64,000 nucleotides of DNA from the NCBI GenBank assembly GCA_029204225.1, contig CM055097.1:70174252-70238251 (forward strand), given 5' to 3'. Below, piece after piece: positions 32,556-43,962 of this stretch. Positions within the stretch are counted from its first letter, which is position 1; each line of letters starts with the position of its first letter. The position numbers and the translations under genes are program-made. Below the pieces are notes generated by a model that was not told the origin of the DNA, searched no databases, and worked only from the letters and a program-made list of their open reading frames with translations. The stretch is from Diphasiastrum complanatum. Lineage: Eukaryota; Streptophyta; Lycopodiopsida; Lycopodiales; Lycopodiaceae.

Positions 32556-33199
32556 CACCATACAAATAGATTAACACATGAGCAACATTTAGAGAAAGAA
32601 CAAAACAAAGCATGAAGGGAGAAAAGTAGCACAAACCTAAATAAAGCGATGACATATTGACCATAATAATCAAGGACCAAGTACACATGTGAAATAAATA
32701 AAATCTCTATGATTGAACCATCATGTCACCTTTGTGACTAAATCGTCACATAACGTCATAGAAACACATGTTTTAACTTAAGTATAGTTATTTGCACACA
32801 AATTGAGACTTCTACATAGCTTGAGCACTCTCCACACAACTTAAAGTGGTGAAATTTTTTTTGTATATTTCCAAAAAAAACATAAATGGCACAATTATGC
32901 TTGTTTAATGTGCTTATTACAAACAGAAAATGACAAAAGTATCTTGTGCATTTGTAAGTCTTTACTAAGAATAATAATAATAATAGATTCATTAATTTCC
33001 CTTGAGTGCTTCACACAAAAGAAGCCCCTATCAATGGAGAGGGCCCTCTTTCCCTACTTTAGTCACCCATAGCTTGAGCCTTGCATCACCACACATAATG
33101 CACATTGATGCATTGGCACATGGGCAGAATAGTTGAATTTGGACTCTTCCTTCTTGTCTCTATTTGCTTGCTCTTCCTTCACAATTCACACCATTTTAA
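32556..33199. other. Spacer without recognised genes
   Basis: AT-rich, with a short AAT run near 32971. No element or gene recognised. Confidence 0.45.
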
Positions 33200-33340
33200 T
33201 TAGATGCCTGTTGACATTCTAGAATAAAAGGTACCTGGCTTTTCACAGTAAAAACACATTCAGTTTGTCTTCTCTTCAGCTTGGCAATGGGCATCATCAC
33301 TCACTTATTAAGTTGAGGCTGTTGTTGGATTATTCTCCTT
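33200..33340 (-). pseudogene. Possible copia Gag zinc-knuckle relic
   Basis: The minus strand reads CFYCEKPGTFYSRM in one frame, flanked by Lys/Arg-rich codons. It resembles CFYCxKPGHFxxxC but the His and last Cys are replaced. Weak evidence, and no wider frame supports it. Confidence 0.3.
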
Positions 33341-33689
33341 CTTACTAATCGACTAATCGGTTTTTAATCCTCATCCATTGTTTATCCACTTCTGTGGATT
33401 TTCCCGTGTTTTTTTACAGTCTGCAGATTTACAAGTGTTTTTACACAGTCTGCAGAAATACACGAAGTTTGACTACAGTGTCGCATTTTTCATTTTCTCT
33501 CACTTCATATTTTTTGCCTGTCAGGAATCTCGTGTAAACTCACAGTGTCACATTTTTTGCATTTTAGCGACACGGTCGCTTGTTAGGATTTGCGAGCAAA
33601 TATGCATAGTCGCATTTTTCGCTTTTTTCAAAGTGCCTCAAATGTTAAGGAGATGACTCTGGCAAAATGTGGGGGCAATGTCAGGACGT
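33341..33689. repeat. Repeat-bearing non-coding stretch beside Copia-F
   Basis: CAGTCTGCAG occurs twice (33416-33455 region), and a GTGTCGCATTTTT-like block three times (near 33477, 33544 and 33606). Clustered short repeats of this kind are common in LTR promoter regions, but I cannot define LTR ends. The Copia-F reverse transcriptase stops abruptly at about 33690. Confidence 0.4.
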
Positions 33690-36652
33690 GTGTTACCTGC
33701 AAGGTACATGAGCGATCCGATCAGCTTCCTGTATGGTGTAAGCTGCATCAATTCTCTTTCTTCTTCAGTCTTCGAACAATCTTCATTCGTCAGGACTGTT
33801 CCTACAAGAATTAAAGTATTTGCTCCTTTGCAACTCAGCATCCCAAAATCTTCTAGGATTTTCTAGGTATATCTGGACTGATGAAGGTACAATTTACCTC
33901 CCTCACAGTCCCTATCAATCTGTAAGCCAAGATAACATATGGTTTCTCCCAGGTCTGCAATCTCAAGATGTTTTGAGATGTCATACTTCACCTCAGTAGT
34001 AAACTCTTCACTTTTGTAGAGTATCAGAGTGTTGTCCACATATACAGCTACAATGATGATCTTTCCATTTGTAAATTTTATATAAACATTGGAATCAACC
34101 ATTAGTGGCTTGAATCCTAAGGATTTCAGGGCTTGATCTTTCTTCTTATACCATTGTTGCACTGACTGCTTCAGACCGTAGATACTCCTATGCATTTTGC
34201 ATGCATAAGTAAGAAGTGAGCTCAAAATGTAGCCTAGAGGTTGATCCACGTAGACTTCCTCATCTAGCTTGCCATGTAAGAACGTTGTCTTTTCGTCCAC
34301 GATGTGAATCCTGAGATCATAAGCAGCTGCATATGCAAATAGTTAAACATAGGGATAAATGTTTCATGATAGGAGAGAAGCTTTCAGCATATTCAATACC
34401 ATATCTCTGAGAAAACCCCTTCGCTACAAGTCTTGCTTTACTTGCATTTTACAGTCTTTCGCTTATCTGGTAATGGCTGCAACGTCCATACCTGATTCTT
34501 CCTCATGGATTCCATCTCCTCATTCATGGCTTGGATCCATTTGTCCTTTTCTGGACATTCAATTGCTTCCTAAAATGTTTGTGGTTTTCCACTGAATCTA
34601 CAAAACTCTTCTGATGTAGAAGTAGATCTGCCTGGCACAAATCTTGTTGGCGCTCTTCATTCTCTTGTTGACCTTCTGGGAGATCCTTCAGAACTGCAAT
34701 GCTCTTGCCTTTATCTGCTCTGCTAGGTCCGGAACCATTTTGGTTTACAGGTATTGTGGTAGTAGGTTGGCTTGCGAATCTTTCTTCGTCTGATTCATCA
34801 CTCGAATGAGGTGCGACTCGAACATCTTCGTCTGAGTGTTCATCCTCTATCCCTCTATCGTAGTTGGGAGATCATAACACTATCTTCCAAGGAATTCATA
34901 ACTGATAGGATCATCATTGGCCATTGTTCTGCTCTCATCAAATTTGACATCTCTGATTATCTTCACTGTGTTTGTCTTTGGCATATAGACTATGTAGTAT
35001 GACGAATAATTGTTATATCCTACAAGATATCCTTGTTCTGCTTTGTCATCAAGCTTCTTTCGAAGGTTATCAGGAACATGTGCATAAGCTGCACAACCAA
35101 AGATTCAGATGTGAGTCAAGTTGGGTTTTCTACCCCACCATAATTCGTGTGGTGTTGTGTGAGGAACACCAAATTTTCCTATCTTGTTCTAAATGTAAGC
35201 AGTTGTAGCTACTGCTTCAGCCCACATCACTCTTGGAGCCTTCGAATAGGCCATCATGCACCTGACAGCTTCCATTAGAGTCCTGTTCTTTCTTTCTGCA
35301 ACACCGTTGTGTTGCAGTGTGTAAGATGCAGTTCTTCTATGAATGATCCCATGATTATTGCAAAAGTTAGTGAATCGATTTGAGATGTATTTTTCACCTC
35401 GATCTGTTCTAATATGCTTCACCTTACTTCTTGTGCATCTTTCTACCCAATTCACATACTCTGTGAAGTTGTCAAATGCTTCTGATTTATTATGAATAAA
35501 GTAGACTCTGGCAAACTTACCGTAATCATCAAATAAGGTAATATAATATCTCGAGCCTCCTACTGAGATCACGTTGAAAGGTCCACAGATGTCTGAATGT
35601 ACAAGCTCTAGAATCTTTGTAGTTCTGTAAGAGTCTTTGACAAAAGGAGTACGTGACATCTTAACCTTTAGACATGCATCATAGGTCATCGCACTGATTG
35701 CATTCGAGATGCTCACCCCTGTGATTGCTCCATGATGGCTTGCTTGATATAGTCTCCCTATGCCATAGAGTATCTGGCAAATCACCATGAGTCTGATGCA
35801 CTTGATCTACAGGTAGGCGTACCTTCAAGTGATACAAGTTGTCTTTTCTTCTACCTTGAGTGATTAGTGTACTGGTACTTGCATCAACAACATTGCATGC
35901 TTCGTCCGAGAACGTTACACGCATCCATGCATCAACTATTCTTGCCACTGATAGCAAGTCCTACTGCAATGTAGGCACGAACAGAACATCTTCAAGTCAT
36001 CTGTCTGTGCTGTTTGTGTTGAGCCATAGTGAACCAATACCATGCACTTGATGCTTTGATCCATCTCCAAGAATGATAAATCTTGATGGATCTGCACTTC
36101 GGAAATCAAACATGATCCGTCTTGATTAACGAAGTGCAAGGTAGCTCCTGAATCATGGATTACTCCTGTGTGTCAAGTGTTGATACTACACACATGTCTG
36201 CACAGATGTAGGCGGTTGAATTTCCGTGATTCAATTTTTCTTCGCTCATCTTTGAGCTCTTTGGATCCTCGACATAGGATGAACTATTGTTGTTTTCATG
36301 TTTCCTTTGAGCTGATTTGTTTTTTGGGTTCTGGTGGCAGTCCATGGTTGTATGACCCTTCTTATGACAATGGATACACTCAATTTTCGGATTTGGACAA
36401 CATAAATCGATAGTATGTCCTTCGCGTTTGCATCTCACGCATGTCTTCTTGTCTCTACTCTATTGTTTCGACCTTCCTTTGTTCTTCCATTTGCCTTTGT
36501 TGGCTCCTTCTGCTTGCTGATCTCAATCTTGCTTTCAATATGACTCCCTCTTAGGCTTGAATTGCTTCTTTTCTTTCTCCTTGTTGTTGTAGAGGGCTTG
36601 GTCAGAAGCATCCTTGTGATCAAGATGCTCTCGAGCTTTGAATTCTTCTCGA
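33690..36652 (-). pseudogene. Copia-F gag-pol pseudogene (Gag tail to reverse transcriptase)
   Basis: On the minus strand: Gag tail (about 36652-36440), two adjacent CCHC knuckles CVRCKREGHTIDLC and CIHCHKKGHTTMDC (36438-36340), protease region (36139-35936), pre-integrase (35957-35679), integrase with HSDICGPF and TLFDDYGK (35788-35189), Ser/Arg-rich linker (about 34700), and reverse transcriptase (34440-33690) whose catalytic box reads YVDN. RNase H and both LTRs are missing: the left end breaks at about 33690 within RPDIAP, and the right end meets Copia-G RNase H at about 36653. Several frameshifts and stops. It is the same subfamily as Copia-C. Confidence 0.85.
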
Positions 36653-36654
36653 AT

Positions 36655-37298
36655 ATTGAAGATCTAAGCTTGACAAATGAATCTTTAGGTAAAGATTTAG
36701 TAAACAAATCAGCCAAGCAAGTTGATGATGGCACATGTTGGAGTTTGATCTCTTTGGCTTGCACTTTCTCCCTCATAAAATGATGAGCAATCTCGATGTG
36801 CTTGATCCTTGCACTGAAGGTAGTATTAGTGGCAACTGCTTGGGCTAATTGGTTGTCACAATAGATGATTGGGATCTCCTCCTTGATGACATGTAGCTCC
36901 ACCAATAGCCTTTTGATCCACAAGACCTCCTTGTATGTTTATGTCAAGGCCTTGTATTTAGAGAAGATAAGGAGATTGTATCTTGCTTTTTGGAAAGCCA
37001 TGATACTACTCCATCACATAGGAACATGGCAAATGCAGTTGATGATTTTCTATCCACTTTGTCACCTGCAAAATCCCCTCTATACAATATGCCAAAATTC
37101 TTAGTAGATGAGATATATCTAAGAACCCTTTTGGCCATCTTCCAATGTGAAACTAAAGAACTTTGCATGAATTGACTTAACTTTCCAACACTATAACAAA
37201 GATCAGGTCTAGTTATAGTCAAATATATTAAGGAGTCTATAAGCCTTCTATATAGAGTGATGTCCTCAAAGGTTTCATCACTATCAATAGATGCTTTT
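36655..37298 (-). pseudogene. Copia-G RNase H and reverse transcriptase end, part 1
   Basis: The minus strand reads ITRPDLCYSVGKLSQFMQ, RVLRYISSTKNFGILY, VVSWLSKKQDTISLSS, then after a disruption near 36940 WIKRLLVELHVIKEE and CLADLFTKSLPKDSF, the copia RNase H and pol end. It is interrupted at 37298 by Copia-H, whose target duplication CTTTT is at 37294-37298, and continues at 39735. Confidence 0.85.
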
Positions 37299-37930
37299 TG
37301 TTGTAAATTTGTCGAGAATCCTATTTTGTTCGCGTTCGTTTCATTTTTCTTTTGCAGAAGGATCCTAAGCAAATGACTACAGATCACAGAACATAAAAGA
37401 TTCGAGCAATCAAGATGACAAGAACAATGAGATGGAGAAGAGAGGCACAATTGTATTATCTGTTTTGGAGTTTCGAGTGAGTTGGTCAATGTCTCGCTCA
37501 TTGATGGCTTGACACTCAGCTCAATCGCTGTGTTTTGCTCGTTGGCAGACTTTTATGCACAACTATTCTCTCTATTTTTTGTCTCCGTATCTTCTTGTTT
37601 TGTGTTCATAAAAAGGTATCTCCACTGTGTGGAGTTTACAAGATAGCTAATCAGAGAATTACAAGACAAGTCAATGCTAAACAAATAGTTAGTTATTCTT
37701 TGTTATCGCTAACTCTTTCAGCTGAGCGTGAAGTACAATAAACATGCTCATCGAGCTGCCAGTTGGCAGCGCAAATTGTTTTCCTTCGTCTTCATTTCTT
37801 TTCATTTCGTTTCGTGGTCGTCAGGGGCGAATCTCAAATACTTTTCCTGTGACCTTCAAGGTACGTTCGCACTTCGACTTTCGCTTTGTCACCTTCATGA
37901 CAAAGTTGTAGGAGTTCACAATTTCTAACA
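37299..37930 (-). repeat. Copia-H 3' LTR
   Basis: It matches the right LTR from TGTCGAGAATCC (37310) on, but has 11 extra bases (TGTTGTAAATT, 37299-37309) between the target duplication and the usual start. On the minus strand it follows the purine tract CAAGAGGGAT. Confidence 0.8.
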
Positions 37931-39039
37931 ATCCCTCTTGAACCTTGCAACTTTGTATATTCAGTCCAATTGCTTTTCTGTGCCTTGCAAAGAGTGGTTT
38001 GTCGAATGACTTCGTGAGCAAATCTGCAATCATGTCTTCAGATCTTATGTACTGGACCTTGAGCTCTCCTTTCAAACTCAAGTCTCAAATATGATGGTAC
38101 TTCAGAGGTATATGTTTTGTCTTTGAATGAAAAACAAGATCCTGGGATAGGTATATGGCATTTTGAGAATCCATCATTAACGTGCATGATTCTCCTTGTG
38201 GAATGCCAATTGCCTCCAATATCATCTGCAGCCATACTGCCTCGTTCGCCATCTTTGAAGCTGCAACATATTCAGCTTCACATGAGGATTGAACCACCAA
38301 TGTTTGCTTTTTGCATGTCCAGCTGATTGCTACTCCGCACGCTATCTAACATCCTCCTGTCACGGACTTGCTGTCGTCTTTGCAGCTTGCCCAACTTGCA
38401 TCAATGTAGTGGTGCAGCTTGAATCCTTTGTCTTCCTTTGTAGGTTAATCCCATGTTTTGTCATGTCGAATCTGGGCATGTTCTTGTTTTCTTCCTTCCC
38501 TTCGTGAAAAGAGATTTCTCCTGATCACTGCTTCCTTCTCCTTTGTCTCTCATCAGTCTCTCATCAGCAACAACACTGATTGCTCTCTCGAATGTCATAT
38601 CTAGTAGGCTCAGTATGAGCATTCTCAATGGTTGATAGGACGCAGCGAAGATCGTTCTGATCTTCTCAACATGTTGATCCAACTGGTTGCCATCCCATCA
38701 TATAGATTGCAGCTAATTGTGAGGATGCATCACTAAAGCGGCAGTCCTCACTTCGTACTTCTGCTTTAGTCTTTTCCATGCCTCATGGCTGCTCTCATAG
38801 TCTTCAATCTGCATGAGTATTTCCTCGTTGATGGATGAAATGATGGTCGCCATTGCTTGTTCATCTTTTCTGATCCACTCAGCTCTCCTCAAATCTCCCT
38901 CTGGAGACTGCACCTCTATGAGTTCGGTCACCGACCAGATGTTTTCACCCTTCAGAAGTGTTTTGATTTTGAATTTCCATACTCTGTAGTTTTTGCCATC
39001 AAGACTGATTGTTATTCTCGTCTGAATCGTTGTAGCCAT
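37931..39039 (-). pseudogene. Copia-H Gag/RNase H remnant
   Basis: Gag starts at 39039 (MATTIQTRITISLDGKNYRV) with WKFKIKTLLKGENIWSV, is broken by an in-frame stop near 38712 and a small deletion, and continues to KGEGSSDQEKSLFTKGR. At about 38460 it joins directly to the pol 3' end: VVQSSCEAEYVAASKMA (38300) and ADLLTKSFDKPLF. The protein cannot be functional. Confidence 0.85.
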
Positions 39040-39091
39040 ATTGTGTTGCCTAGAGAATCACAGCTTGAATATCATGTAGTGATAACCTCAA

Positions 39092-39104
39092 GGCTCTGAT
39101 ACCA
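39092..39104 (-). other. Copia-H primer-binding site
   Basis: The minus strand reads TGGTATCAGAGCC next to the LTR end ATTCCCGACA, matching the initiator-Met tRNA complement. Confidence 0.9.
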
Positions 39105-39734
39105 TGTCGGGAATCCTATTCTGTTCGCGTTTGTTTCGTTTTTCTTTTGCGAAAGTTCTTCAGGATCCTAAGCAAACGACTATCGATCACGGAACATAAA
39201 AGATTCGAGCAATCAAGATGACGAGAACAATGAGATGGATAAGAGAGCAATTGTATTATCTATTCTAGAGTTTTGAGTGAGTTGGTCAGTGTCTTGCTTG
39301 TTGGCGGCTTGACGTTCAGCTCAATCACTATGTTCTGCTCGTTGGCAAACTTTCATGCACAACTATTCTCTTTATTTTTCATCTCTCTATCTTCTTGTTT
39401 CGTGTTGATCAAAAAGTGTATTTAGCTCGAGTTCTATCTAGGCCAAACTTGGCATCTCCACTATGTGGAGTTTACAAGATATCTAATCAAAGAATTACAA
39501 GACAAGTCAATGCTAATCATTTGAGTGTGAAGTACAATACACCACGCTCGTTGAGTTGTCAATTGGCAGCTCGAATCCTTTGTCTTCGTTTCTTTTCGTT
39601 TTGTTTTGTGGTCATCAGGGGCAAATCTTGAATACTTTTCCTACGACCTTCGGGGTACGTTCACCCTTTGACCTTCGCTTCATTTCGCTTCATCACCTTC
39701 ACAACAAAGTTGCAGGAGTTCATAATTTCTGACA
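39105..39734 (-). repeat. Copia-H 5' LTR
   Basis: 630 bp, TGTCGGGAATCC...TTTCTGACA on the plus strand, closely related to 37310-37930. Confidence 0.85.
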
Positions 39735-40550
39735 CTTTTACATGTTGCTCCATTGGAGTCTCAATGCCTTTACAATTCTTCATGCCAAATCTATCTAGGA
39801 TGGATGTAGCATACTTAGATTGACAAATGAGGCTAAAACCACATCCTCTGATAACTTCTATTTCTAGAATGAAGCTTAATAGGCTGGGATCTACCCTCTT
39901 AAACTCTTTTGCCAAAGCAATTTTTACATCTCTAATTCCATCTAGATCATTACCACTCAAAATAACGTCATCTACAATGAACTCTTATAGACAATGATGG
40001 ATCATATGCACTCAATATAAAATTGATGGAAATGAGAAAAGAGTTGATCTTATGCTTTCTTGAGCTCATAAAGGCTCTTCTTCGAAAAACACCCCTTTCC
40101 TTCATGCTTTTCCTTGATGAAGCCCTCGGGTTGTCTTATGTAGATCTCCTCCTTGAAATAACCATTGAAGAAATCATTTGTGAAATGAAGTTGGAATAGC
40201 TCCCAATTGTAGGTAATAGCAAGACTAATGATCAATCAAATAGTAACAAGCTTAGCCACAAGAGCAAAAGTCTCATTAAAATCAATGCCTTTGGTTTGTA
40301 AAAACCCTTTTCCTACAAGCCTAGCTTTATGCTTACCTATTGATCCATCTTGGTTATATTTCAGTCTATACACCCACTTGTAATCAAGTGGTTTCTTCCC
40401 TTGAGGAAGATTCACAAGATCCCAAGTATGATTCCCAATGAGAGCATCATACTCTACTTGCATAGCATCCATCCAACTCTTAGATTTACAAGCATCTTCA
40501 TAGCATGTTGGCTCATCTAACATTGAAGTAAGAAAAGTGTAAGATGTTTG
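39735..40550 (-). pseudogene. Copia-G reverse transcriptase, part 2
   Basis: The minus strand reads YKWVYRLKYNQDGSIGKHKA and DFNETFALVAKLVTI (about 40400-40236), then IYIRQPEGFIKEKHEGKG (40235-40050) and NCKGIETPMEQHV near 39750. About 35 bases that include the YVDD codons are deleted at about 39975 relative to the duplicate copy at 42280. The element is cut at 40550 by the LTR of Copia-K on the other strand. Confidence 0.8.
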
Positions 40551-41180
40551 TGTATAGTTTGTTTCTAAACACGTATGGCCAAAGTGCCATGTGGCAATCC
40601 ACTCCTAAAGTGGGTTAGCTCAAGTCAAGAGATGTGGTTGTGTCTATTTGGTAGAGGTCCCTACTTTAAAGGATCTAGACCTTGATTTGATATGAGATTT
40701 TGACCAACCATGCGCCTACCAAGCATGACTCTAGGAAATAGACTAGGGTTTCATTTTAGGGCAAAAAGAGTGAGTTAAATTCCTTATTACATGCTAGAAA
40801 TTCACCTAACTTTACATAGGTGAGTTTTGCTATGTATTCCATCTCTCCATGGTGAGAAGATTAATTATTTTTGGAGCACATTGGAAATCTCAAGTTTGTC
40901 CTCTCCATGTACATTGATTTTGTGATCCAAATGAAACCATCACTTTGAGTACTTCAAACATTGTTCAAAATCCATACAGAAAGCTGCTCTTCACATGTGT
41001 GGGCTCGGATTTGTGTCTATTATCTTTGTTTTTTATTATCAATGCTTGTTGTGTGTCAAATTGCCAATCTAGATCAAGATTTGATGACTAGTTTTTTGAT
41101 GCATTGTTAAGCAAGTACATAATCACTCTTGTGGATCTTCTAAGATCCATTTATGGTCTAAAAAGTAGTATACCTTCACA
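40551..41180 (+). repeat. Copia-K LTR, duplicated copy
   Basis: It ends CCTTCACA at 41180, followed by the primer-binding site TGGTATCAGAGCC (41181-41193). The same sequence recurs at about 42719-43338. The left edge (TGTTTGTG at about 40549-40556) is approximate. Confidence 0.75.
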
Positions 41181-41998
41181 TGGTATCAGAGCCAAGTACA
41201 AGATCTTTGATTGTTGATCTAATCGAATCCATTTTTAGCAAGTATTGGTGCTAAAAACTAGCTTTGTGAGGGCAAGCTAGAAGCTAGTTTTGGTGAGGGG
41301 ATTTGATCTCAAACTTGGAAGGGATCAAAATCCATACTCTTCACATGTGTGGGTACCTCTAAACCTGCATTTAATGCATGATATTCATTTGATCATTAAA
41401 AATTCAATTTGAGAGCTTTTGATGTAATTTCTGGTGGAAATCCTAGGATAAGCTACTAGGATCAAGTGCCATTGATTATATTTGAATTCGATTCATGAGA
41501 TCAAATTAATCTAGTCTGAAATCAGGTCCTCTAAACTTGTTTTATAGGTCTTGAAAGTACATCAAAGTGTGTGAGGGAGATTAAGTCATTTGTTTGAAAG
41601 TAGATTTCACATCATCTTATCTTCATTCCAACTTTGTGAGAGAGTGATAGAACTGAGATTAGAATTCCATTTTTTGGAGTAGAAATCTAATTTGAGTGAA
41701 ACACTACAAGTGTGAGACCTTTGTGAGTTTCAAGTCAATCAAATCTATTTCTTGTGTGTAGAATTCACTAGTAAGATGGGATCTATTGGAGCATACCTTC
41801 TAGAAGCTATGAGAGATTGAATTCTACTAATTATTCTATTTGGAAGCTAGGATGGAGTCACTTATGGTGTTCCAAGACCATTATGAGTTTTTGATTGAGG
41901 ATGAAGATGAACCTCTAGGTGCACATGAATTAGAGAGATACAAAAAGAGATATAGGCTAGCACTTCAATGTGTGAAAATAAATGTAAGCAATGATACA
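41181..41998 (+). pseudogene. Copia-K leader and gag start, duplicated copy (truncated)
   Basis: After the primer-binding site comes a leader of about 580 bp and a Gag start at 41778 (MGSIGAYLLE). It frameshifts within the first 20 codons and continues as NYSIWK, MESLMVFQDH and YKKRYRLALQCVKINVSND. It stops at 41998 against the inverted pol piece of the tandem duplicate. Confidence 0.75.
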
Positions 41999-42718
41999 GT
42001 GATGTCCTCAAAGGATGCTTCATCACCATCAATAGATGCTTTTACATGTTGCTCCATTGGAGTCTCAATGCTTTTACAATTCTTCATTCCAAATCTATCT
42101 AGGATGGATGTAGCATACTTATATTGACAAATGAATCTAAAATCATATCCTCTAATAACTTATATTCCTATAATCAAGCTTAATAGGCCAAGATCTACCC
42201 TCTTAGACTCTTTTGCCAAAGCAATTTTTACATCTCTAATTTCATCTAGATTATTACCACTCAAAATAATGTCATCTACATACAATGCAAGAATCATGAT
42301 CTTACCATCATGAACTATTATATACAATGATGGATCATATGCACTCAATACAAAATTGATGAAAATGAGAAGAGAGATTAGCCTAGAGTACCATGCTTTA
42401 GGTGCTTGCTTGAGCCCATAAAGGCTCTTCTTCAAAAAACACACATTTCTTTCATGCTTTTCCTTGATGAAGCCCTCGGGTTGCCTCATGTAGATCTCCT
42501 CGTCCAAATAACAATTGAGGAAAGCATTTGTGAGATCAAGTTAGAATAGCTCCCAATTGAAGGTAGTAGCAAGACAAATGATCAATTTAATAGTAACAAG
42601 CTTAGCCACAAGAGCAAAAGCCTCATCACAATCAATGCCTTTGGTTTGAAAAAACCCTTTTTCTACAAGCCTAACTTTATGCTTACTTATTGATCCATCT
42701 TGGTTATACTTCAATCTA
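41999..42718 (-). pseudogene. Copia-G reverse transcriptase, duplicate copy
   Basis: The minus strand reads IYMRQPEGFIKEKHE, SLYGLKQAPKAWYSRL, ILALYVDDIILSGNN and DVKIALAKESKRVDLG. It keeps the YVDD box that the first copy lost. It matches 37258-37298 plus 39740-40460 and is the first part of unit 2 of the 2.3-kb tandem duplication. About 190 bp are missing just before the K LTR relative to unit 1. Confidence 0.8.
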
Positions 42719-43338
42719 TTTTGTTTCTAAACACGTATGGCCAAAGTGCCATGTGGCAATCCACTCCTAAAGTGGGTTAGCTCGAGTCAAGAGAGGTGGT
42801 TGTGTCTATTTGGTAGAGGTCCCTACTTTAAAGGATCTAGACCTTGATTTGATATGAAATTTTGACCAACCATGCGCCTATCAAGCTGGACTATAGGAAA
42901 TAGACTATGTTTCATTTTAGGAAAAAAAGAGTGAGTTAAGTTCCTTATTATATGCTGAAAATTCACTTAACTTTACAAAGGAAGTGAGTTTTGCTATGCA
43001 TTCCATCTCTCCATAGTGAGAAGATAAATTATTTTGGAGCACATTGGCAATCTCGAGTTTGTCCTCTCCATGTACATTAATTTTGTGATCCAAATGAAAC
43101 CATCACTTTGAGTACTTCAAACATTGTTCAAAATCCGTATAGCAAGCTGCTCTTCACATGTGTGGGCTCAGATTTGTGTCTATGATCTTTGTTTTTGATT
43201 ATCAATGCTTGTTGTGTGTTAAATTGCCAATTCAAGATTTGATGAGTAGTTTTTTTATGCATTGTTAAGAAAGTACATAATCACTCATGTGGATATTCTA
43301 AAATCCATTTATGGTCTAAAAACCACTATACTTTCACA
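42719..43338 (+). repeat. Copia-K 5' LTR
   Basis: It matches 40556-41180 nearly throughout and ends CTTTCACA. The primer-binding site TGGTATCAGAGCC follows at 43339-43351. A leader of about 610 bp lies between it and the gag remnant. Confidence 0.8.
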
Positions 43339-43962
43339 TGGTATCAGAGCCAAGTACGAGAGCTTTGATCATTGATCTAATCAAATCCATTTTTAGCAAG
43401 TATCGGTGTTAAAAACTGGTTTTGTGAGGGCGAGCTAGAAGCTAGTTTTGGTGAGGGGATTTGACTCTCAAACTTGGAAGGGATCAAAATCGGTAATGTT
43501 CACACGTGTGGGCACATCTGAACTTGCATTTAATCCATGGTATTCATTTTATCATTAAAAATTCAATTAGAGAGATTTTGATATAATTTTTGGTGGATAT
43601 CCTAGGATAAGCTACCAAGATCAAGTGCCATTGATTAGATTTGAATTTGATTCATGAGATCTAATTAATCTAGGCTAAAATCAGGTCCTCTAAACTTGTT
43701 TTAGAGGTCTTGAAAGTACAAAGTGTGTGAGCAAGATTAAGTCATTTCTTTGTCCAAAAATAGCCAAGATTGGCAAAATTTGCTTGAAGTAGATTTCACA
43801 TCATCTTATCTTAATTCCAGCTTTGTGAGAGAGTGGTACAACTGAGATTAGAAGTCCATTTGTTGGATTAGAAATCTAATTTCAGTGAAACACTACAAGT
43901 GTGAGACCTTTGTGAGTTTCAAGTCAATCAAATCTATTTCTTGTGTGTAAAATTCACTAGTA

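Larger units (their letters stand above)
37299..39734 (-). mobile_element. Copia-H, internally deleted Ty1/copia element
   Basis: Two LTRs (37299-37930 and 39105-39734) flanked by CTTTT (37294-37298 and 39735-39739) show a true insertion into Copia-G. Between them only the RNase H end (about 37931-38460) and the start of Gag (39039-38461) remain. The whole of protease, integrase and reverse transcriptase has been lost at a junction near 38460. The element is a deletion derivative of the Copia-B lineage. Confidence 0.9.
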
